Positions 6,741 to 8,132 of a stretch of DNA of 8,132 bases are shown here, piece by piece. Where the stretch lies: positions 1 through 8,132 of the forward strand of contig DASQRW010000178.1 of NCBI GenBank assembly GCA_035642715.1, written 5' to 3'. This DNA is from JAJNBK01 sp035642715. Its GTDB lineage: Archaea; Thermoproteota; Nitrososphaeria; Nitrososphaerales; Nitrososphaeraceae. How positions within the stretch are numbered: position 1 is the first letter of the stretch; each line of letters begins with the position of its first letter. Under the pieces are notes generated by a model that saw only the letters and a list, made by a program, of their open reading frames with translations, did not search any database and was not told the DNA's origin. The translations under genes were made by a program, and so were the position numbers.

Positions 6741-7151
6741 TGTAGTAAGTTGGAGGGTTGTTGCCTAATTCAGTTTAATACGCTACAAACAGGATTTGAT
6801 GATCTGTGTTTTAGCTTAGAAGGCGGTACGCTCTCTCTCTCTCTCTCTCTCTCTCTCGTGCATTCTAAGGACAACAGGAGAGCTGGTTACTGGTCATATT
6901 ACCATTTGGCACATGCACCATGCGCTAGAACGACATATAGTTACCAAAGCTATAATCTCTCCGGTCAATGAAAAATCCTCCTCTAGGTCGCGATCTACTC
7001 TTTTTGTAAACACGTTTCTGTCATAAGTTCTGTTAGAAGATATTAAAAGACAGACTTTGATAGGTGTTAAAACGTTAATCAGGCATCTTTTTTTAGGATG
7101 TCGTTTGTAAATGTTTCTAATGCTTCAAGTTCTGCAGATGGCTTCAACTGA
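6741..7151 (+). other. Gene-poor interval upstream of the kinase remnant
   Basis: A 73-residue plus-strand frame at 6750-6971 crosses a CT microsatellite and has no recognisable domain, so I do not call it a gene. Bases 6972-7080 are AT-rich with no clear structure. No tRNA, transposase or inverted repeat pair was found by eye. Confidence 0.5.
6831..6857. repeat. (CT)13 microsatellite
   Basis: Twenty-seven bases of uninterrupted alternating C and T. In the plus frame that crosses it this reads Leu-Ser repeats, but that frame has no other sign of coding. Long dinucleotide tracts are prone to slippage and stand out against the rest of the window; a shorter related CT-rich stretch lies at about 5598-5615. 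Confidence 0.95.
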
Positions 7152-7171
7152 ACTGGTTTAGGACTTAACAT
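7079..7171 (-). pseudogene. Possible 30-residue gene fragment opposite the kinase remnant
   Basis: ATG at 7171 opens a minus-strand frame to TGA at 7081-7079. The product (starts MLSPKPVQLKPSAELEALE and ends NDILKKDA) has a natural-looking composition. It overlaps the plus-strand kinase remnant by about 20 bases. It could be a tiny gene or the tail of a deleted one. No family is recognised and confidence is low. Confidence 0.2.
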
Positions 7172-7310
7172 TAGCTATCGTATAGTTGGTAAAATGCACA
7201 AAGTAGACATTTCCTTCTCTTCAAAGCCAGATGATACGAAATTTCAAGTTCGATTACATATTACCATGACTAGCAGCAAGAATTCAGTGGCCAATAACTC
7301 AAGGCAATAA
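7152..7310 (+). pseudogene. 3' fragment of a second histidine kinase (HATPase C-terminus)
   Basis: Starting at 7152 the plus strand reads TGLGLNISYRIVGKMHK, then DISFSSKPDDTKFQVRL, and ends at TAA 7308-7310 after a divergent Ser/Asn-rich tail. This aligns without gaps to residues 450-486 of the intact kinase encoded at 3964-5433, with 25 of 37 residues identical by hand count; the DNA is also alignable (4086-3976 on the minus strand). It holds the G2 box and the last strands of the ATPase domain. The codon before it is TGA where the intact gene has a Gly codon, and nothing upstream aligns, so the rest of the gene is gone. It is a decayed paralogue, not a functional gene. Confidence 0.75.
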
Positions 7311-7311
7311 T

Positions 7312-7382
7312 AGCTATAATAATAATAATGGCACCAGAAGTAGCAGTAATATAGAGATATTATTATTTATTATAATATAATA
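7312..7382. repeat. AT-rich trinucleotide-repeat stretch
   Basis: ATA/AAT triplets at about 7315-7329 and a TATTATTAT...ATAATATAATA block at about 7358-7382 that can fold into a weak AT hairpin. It follows the kinase remnant and contains no coding frame. It may have acted as a terminator or is simply low-complexity spacer. Confidence 0.5.
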
Positions 7383-7431
7383 CCCAGTGATATCAATGGT
7401 AATGCAAAAGGTTATTTTGAGTTTGATATAT

Positions 7432-7461
7432 GATTATGATTATGCTTATGCCTATGCTTAT
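7432..7461 (+). repeat. Five tandem hexamers upstream of the UBP zinc-finger gene
   Basis: Five consecutive six-base units: GATTAT, GATTAT, GCTTAT, GCCTAT, GCTTAT. They lie 28-57 bases before the ATG of the zinc-finger gene, where the core promoter would be expected, so copy number could affect spacing of promoter elements. Confidence 0.6.
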
Positions 7462-7488
7462 TAGACACTTGTGCATCAAAATAACATA

Positions 7489-7752
7489 ATGTCATATTCA
7501 GGATGTAAACATCTTAAATTAATTCAAAAAGATGTTAAGCCTAGTGCAGATGGTTGTGAGGATTGTCTCAAAATGGGTGATTCTTGGGTGCAATTGCGTC
7601 TTTGTCTTATTTGTGGGCATGTAGGATGTTGTGACTCATCAAAGAATAAACATGCAACCAAACATTTTCATTCAACAGAACATCCTGTCATTCAATCTTT
7701 TGAACCTAATGAGGATTGGAAATGGTGTTATGTTGATGATACATTCCTATAA
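7489..7752 (+). CDS. UBP-type zinc-finger protein
   Basis: An 87-residue protein that is almost entirely a ZnF-UBP domain. Metal ligands are visible: Cys6-x-His8, Cys23-x2-Cys26, Cys39-x2-Cys42, Cys47 within CGHVGC, and His55, His59 and His65 in the HATKHFHSTEHP segment. The C-terminus ends in the WKWCYVDD motif typical of stand-alone prokaryotic members. In eukaryotic deubiquitinases this domain binds the free C-terminal Gly-Gly of ubiquitin; what the stand-alone archaeal versions bind is unknown, a ubiquitin-like modifier being only an inference. An in-frame GTG at 7471 would add six residues, but ATG 7489 places the Cys-x-His pair near the N-terminus as in the family. The last ten codons and stop are duplicated in tandem just downstream. 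Confidence 0.93.
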   Translation: MSYSGCKHLKLIQKDVKPSADGCEDCLKMGDSWVQLRLCLICGHVGCCDSSKNKHATKHFHSTEHPVIQSFEPNEDWKWCYVDDTFL

Positions 7753-7802
7753 CATATATTGAAATGGTGTTATGTTGATGATACATTCCTATAACATATA
7801 TT
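7719..7802 (+). repeat. Two exact 42-bp tandem repeats spanning the end of the zinc-finger gene
   Basis: Copy 1 is 7719-7760 and copy 2 is 7761-7802; they are identical, and the next three bases (7803-7805) match again. Copy 1 contains the last codons and the stop of the zinc-finger gene. Because 42 is a multiple of three, copy 2 repeats the same C-terminal residues (KWCYVDDTFL) and stop in the same frame. The identity of the copies implies a recent duplication. Confidence 0.97.
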
Positions 7803-7931
7803 GAATAGTACAGCACAAGTACAATAACAACGAAGTAGAAAGATAACTCTACGCCTAGTATGAACATGCATAAGAATATTTCTTCCATAATCATGTCAGC
7901 ATATTGAAATAAGGTAAATCAACAAAAAACC

Positions 7932-8132
7932 ATGTTTAATATCTACTGTAGTAATGATACGGTTAGTGGAGAATTTAAATTGTCGTTGAAACTAATTAGC
8001 GGAGAAGAATTGAAAAGAAATTAGATCGTGGAGATAAATTCAAACTAGTAAATGCATTAGGTGAATGGGCATTTAATGCTAAACATATCCCTGGCTCTAT
8101 CAATATTAGCAAAATAGAGGATGCAAAGAAAA
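7932..8132 (+). pseudogene. Rhodanese-like protein, frameshifted and cut by the window end
   Basis: ATG at 7932 gives 30 residues ending LISGEELKRN before TAG at 8022-8024. The -1 frame from about 8015 continues as KKLDRGDKFKLVNALGEWAF and NAKHIPGSINIS up to the window edge. Joined, these form the first half of a rhodanese domain, including the family's H-I-P-G-S/A-I-N-I motif. A missing A in the run at 8013-8016 would explain the break. The active-site cysteine loop would lie beyond the window, so activity (sulfur transfer or a non-catalytic binding role) cannot be judged. It could be a pseudogene, a sequencing error, or less likely a programmed frameshift. Upstream residues MFNIYCSNDT do not match the usual short N-terminus, so the start is also uncertain. 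Confidence 0.72.

Noticed and set aside
6750..6971. 73-residue plus-strand frame with Leu-Ser repeats
   Set aside because: The repeats are the CT microsatellite; the rest shows no domain or protein-like pattern.
7311..7470. Possible CRISPR-like array from repeated short units
   Set aside because: Units are 3-6 bases and adjacent, with no spacers; these are simple sequence repeats.
7706..7894. Minus-strand 62-residue frame with a repeated peptide
   Set aside because: The peptide repeat is only the antisense of the 42-bp tandem duplication.

Overview
The window looks like accessory chromosome of an AT-rich archaeon, most likely an ammonia-oxidising Thaumarchaeote (Nitrososphaerota) of the Nitrososphaera/Nitrosocosmicus type. 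The grounds are indirect: low-GC genes, good archaeal TATA-like boxes placed for leaderless or short-leader transcripts, a Q/S/N-rich exported hydrolase, and a set of genes I associate with that lineage. No rRNA or marker gene is present, so the taxonomy is inference.

Layout. Positions 1-476 hold a small unrecognised plus-strand frame and a minus-strand zinc-ribbon protein; they converge and overlap by a few bases inside a perfect 14-bp palindrome. Positions 477-1072 are a gene-poor stretch with one decayed minus-strand frame. Positions 1073-6708 carry four full-length minus-strand genes. In transcription order these are an exported alpha/beta hydrolase, a sensor histidine kinase with an N-terminal cyclic-nucleotide-binding-type domain, a fused response regulator / glutaredoxin-like / thioredoxin-reductase-like protein, and a DUF5996 protein. 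The DUF5996 gene is clearly richer in GC than its neighbours. Positions 6709-7488 are gene-poor and repeat-rich; they contain a (CT)n tract, AT-rich and hexamer repeats, and a recognisable fragment of a second histidine kinase. Positions 7489-8132 hold a UBP-type zinc-finger gene whose 3' end is tandemly duplicated, and the start of a rhodanese-like gene broken by a one-base frameshift before the window ends.

How the genes may work together. The kinase (5433-3964) and the receiver-bearing flavoprotein (3758-2052) are adjacent and co-oriented and form a plausible two-component pair whose output would be a flavoenzyme rather than a DNA-binding domain. The flavoprotein keeps its FAD and NAD(P)H-binding glycine motifs but lacks the CxxC of thioredoxin reductase, and its glutaredoxin-like middle domain also has no cysteines. 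It is therefore unlikely to be an ordinary disulfide reductase. The kinase fragment next to the UBP zinc-finger gene suggests that a second copy of the module once lay there. Zinc-finger UBP and rhodanese proteins nearby fit a redox/stress theme, but no direct functional link can be shown from sequence.
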